Source: an uncultured Treponema sp.
GTDB taxonomy: Bacteria; Spirochaetota; Spirochaetia; Treponematales; Treponemataceae
NCBI GenBank assembly: GCA_905372345.1
Contig: CAJPPE010000093.1
Location: forward strand, 1 to 6,488
Length of the DNA stretch: 6,488 bases
Direction of reading: 5' to 3'
Made by a program: the position numbers and the translations under genes
In this document: positions 5,376-6,488 of the stretch, in pieces
Layout: every line of letters begins with the position of its first letter
Numbering within the stretch: position 1 is the stretch's first letter
Notes under the pieces: model-generated
Databases searched by the model: none
The model's input: only the letters and a program-made list of their open reading frames with translations
What the model was told of the DNA's origin: nothing

Positions 5376-6488
5376 ATGAAAAAAGATAAATCAAAACTTA
5401 TCTTTATCTTAATATTAGCAGTTCTTTTATTCTCGTGTTCTAAAGAGGTTAAAGAACAGAAACCTGTTGAAGGAAAAGTTGAAACATCTGTGAAAACAGA
5501 GCTTCCGCCTCAAGAAACTCAGGCAAAAGAAGAAAAAACGGAAAAAGAAAAAGAGGTTGTAGCCGAAGATTCTAATAAAGAAGCCGAAAAAGAGGGGCTT
5601 AAATATCTTTCCGATGAAAAGCACTATATGGCAAAGGGAAGTTTATTATTTTATAACTTAAATATAAACGATACCTATGAACAGGCATTAGCCAAATTAA
5701 AAGAGTTCGGAGTTAACGGTTTATATTCTACAGCAATGATGCCTAAAAGCTTACAAGAGATGGGCTGTAAGGCTTATATTCCTGATTATAAAACCTTAGG
5801 GAAAGACTCAAGTAATGATTTTTATATAATCTTTAAAGACGACAAAATAATAAGATTTATCAAGTTTTTTGCTTACTATCTGGGATTTTATAAATTTTAT
5901 CTGCCTGATGTAGAGTATATCTACCCTAAAATATGGGAGTTAGAAGAATCAAGCGGGAAGGGGTATACGTATTATGAAGTACCGGATTATTATTCACACA
6001 CAAAGGAAAATAATGTTATTTATCGAAGCGAGGTATACTATCCGACAGAGGCGACAACCATTATAATGACTAGAGACGGGTATAAAACCTATTTTGAAGA
6101 AGCTGATCGAAGATCCGATGATATCTTAGAACTTGGAGATTTATATTTTTATGGGCTCCACATAAAAGATGATATGGAAACGGTAAAAACAAAACTTGAC
6201 AGCCATGGTATCATTTATAAAGAGGTAATTTTTGAACCAATGTCGGATGTGTATTATTCTGTTTATAAGGATGACCCGGATGGTGTTGAAAGTACGGATG
6301 AAAAAGTCAATGTTTGGTGTTACAAAGATAAGATTATATATGTAAGACTATATCCTTCCGATGAAGATACATATATATTAATGCATTGTTTTCAAAGAAA
6401 ATACAAAGTTTTTGAAGGCCATGGATCACCTACGTGGTATGGTACTAAAATGGGTAGATATAAATATAATGTTCGATTAATGAGTGGA
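5376..6488 (+). CDS. Putative lipoprotein with two repeated modules (3' end outside window)
   Basis: The frame stays open for 371 codons to the window edge, so the gene is partial at its 3' end. I do not recognise the family. The start has MKKDKSK, a hydrophobic core and LLFSC (17-21), making C21 the likely lipidated cysteine. Residues 22-75 are a Lys/Glu/Gln-rich linker, as in lipoproteins that hold a domain away from the membrane. The rest is rich in Tyr, Phe, Asp and Lys and contains two related modules, starting at residues 88 and 254. Each opens with a G-x-L-x-F-Y-x-L-x-I-x-D pattern and a short helix (A/V)-x-x-K-L. Each later has a KD(D)KII strand, at 154-159 and 317-321. This strand-helix-strand pattern loosely recalls BamE/BLIP-like folds, which is only a guess. 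GGAGG at 5366-5370 is 5 bases before the ATG. The gene is divergent from the nfn operon. Confidence 0.82.
   Translation, partial: MKKDKSKLIFILILAVLLFSCSKEVKEQKPVEGKVETSVKTELPPQETQAKEEKTEKEKEVVAEDSNKEAEKEGLKYLSDEKHYMAKGSLLFYNLNINDTYEQALAKLKEFGVNGLYSTAMMPKSLQEMGCKAYIPDYKTLGKDSSNDFYIIFKDDKIIRFIKFFAYYLGFYKFYLPDVEYIYPKIWELEESSGKGYTYYEVPDYYSHTKENNVIYRSEVYYPTEATTIIMTRDGYKTYFEEADRRSDDILELGDLYFYGLHIKDDMETVKTKLDSHGIIYKEVIFEPMSDVYYSVYKDDPDGVESTDEKVNVWCYKDKIIYVRLYPSDEDTYILMHCFQRKYKVFEGHGSPTWYGTKMGRYKYNVRLMSG
5637..6356 (+). repeat. Two diverged copies of a protein module inside the lipoprotein gene
   Basis: Residues 88-113 and 254-279 align without gaps (offset 166). They share G88/G254, L90/L256, F92/F258, Y93/Y259, L95/L261, I97/I263, D99/D265, K107/K273, L108/L274 and G112/G278. 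A second shared block is KDDKII (154-159) against KDKII (317-321). The copies are similar in protein but not obviously in DNA, so the duplication is old. Extrapolating one unit length, the second module should end near residue 420, past the window edge. Confidence 0.6.

Noticed and set aside
5427..5624. Phe-rich 65-residue frame on the minus strand
   Set aside because: It is the complement of the Lys/Glu-rich linker of the lipoprotein (GAA/AAA codons read as TTC/TTT) and has no supporting signals.

Overview
The window looks like a piece of the chromosome of an oral or anaerobic spirochaete, most likely Treponema (T. denticola or a close relative). This rests on AT-rich coding DNA, two lipoprotein signal peptides with relaxed spirochaete-type lipoboxes, strong AGGAG-type ribosome sites, and my recognition of the protein style. 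No sequence search was possible, so the species is an inference.

Layout: (1) bases 14-1639, plus strand, a complete cytoplasmic GH13 alpha-glucosidase of the oligo-1,6-glucosidase type. (2) 1734-2741, plus strand, a putative outer-envelope lipoprotein whose C-terminal half resembles a lamin-tail-like beta domain. (3) 2753-2790, a near-perfect A-tract/stem/T-tract hairpin that can end transcription from both sides. (4) 5176-2815, minus strand, a tight two-gene operon for the small and large subunits of an NfnAB-type ferredoxin:NADP+ oxidoreductase (often named sulfide dehydrogenase subunits, or the large one 'glutamate synthase gltA'). (5) About 5183-5375, a divergent control region with a sigma70-like promoter for each direction and two inverted repeats. 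(6) 5376 to the right edge, plus strand, a second lipoprotein gene that is cut by the window end. It carries a charged linker and two copies of a roughly 160-residue module.

The Nfn pair would reversibly couple NADH plus reduced ferredoxin to NADPH formation, which suits a fermentative anaerobe with ferredoxin-linked catabolism. The glucosidase would supply glucose from short alpha-glucans. The two lipoproteins have no assigned function.

Nothing here makes a convincing case for a new defence, mobile or RNA-based system. I see no tRNA, rRNA, CRISPR array, insertion sequence or attachment site. The least explained items are the two-module lipoprotein, the lamin-tail-like lipoprotein and the paired inverted repeats in the divergent promoter region.
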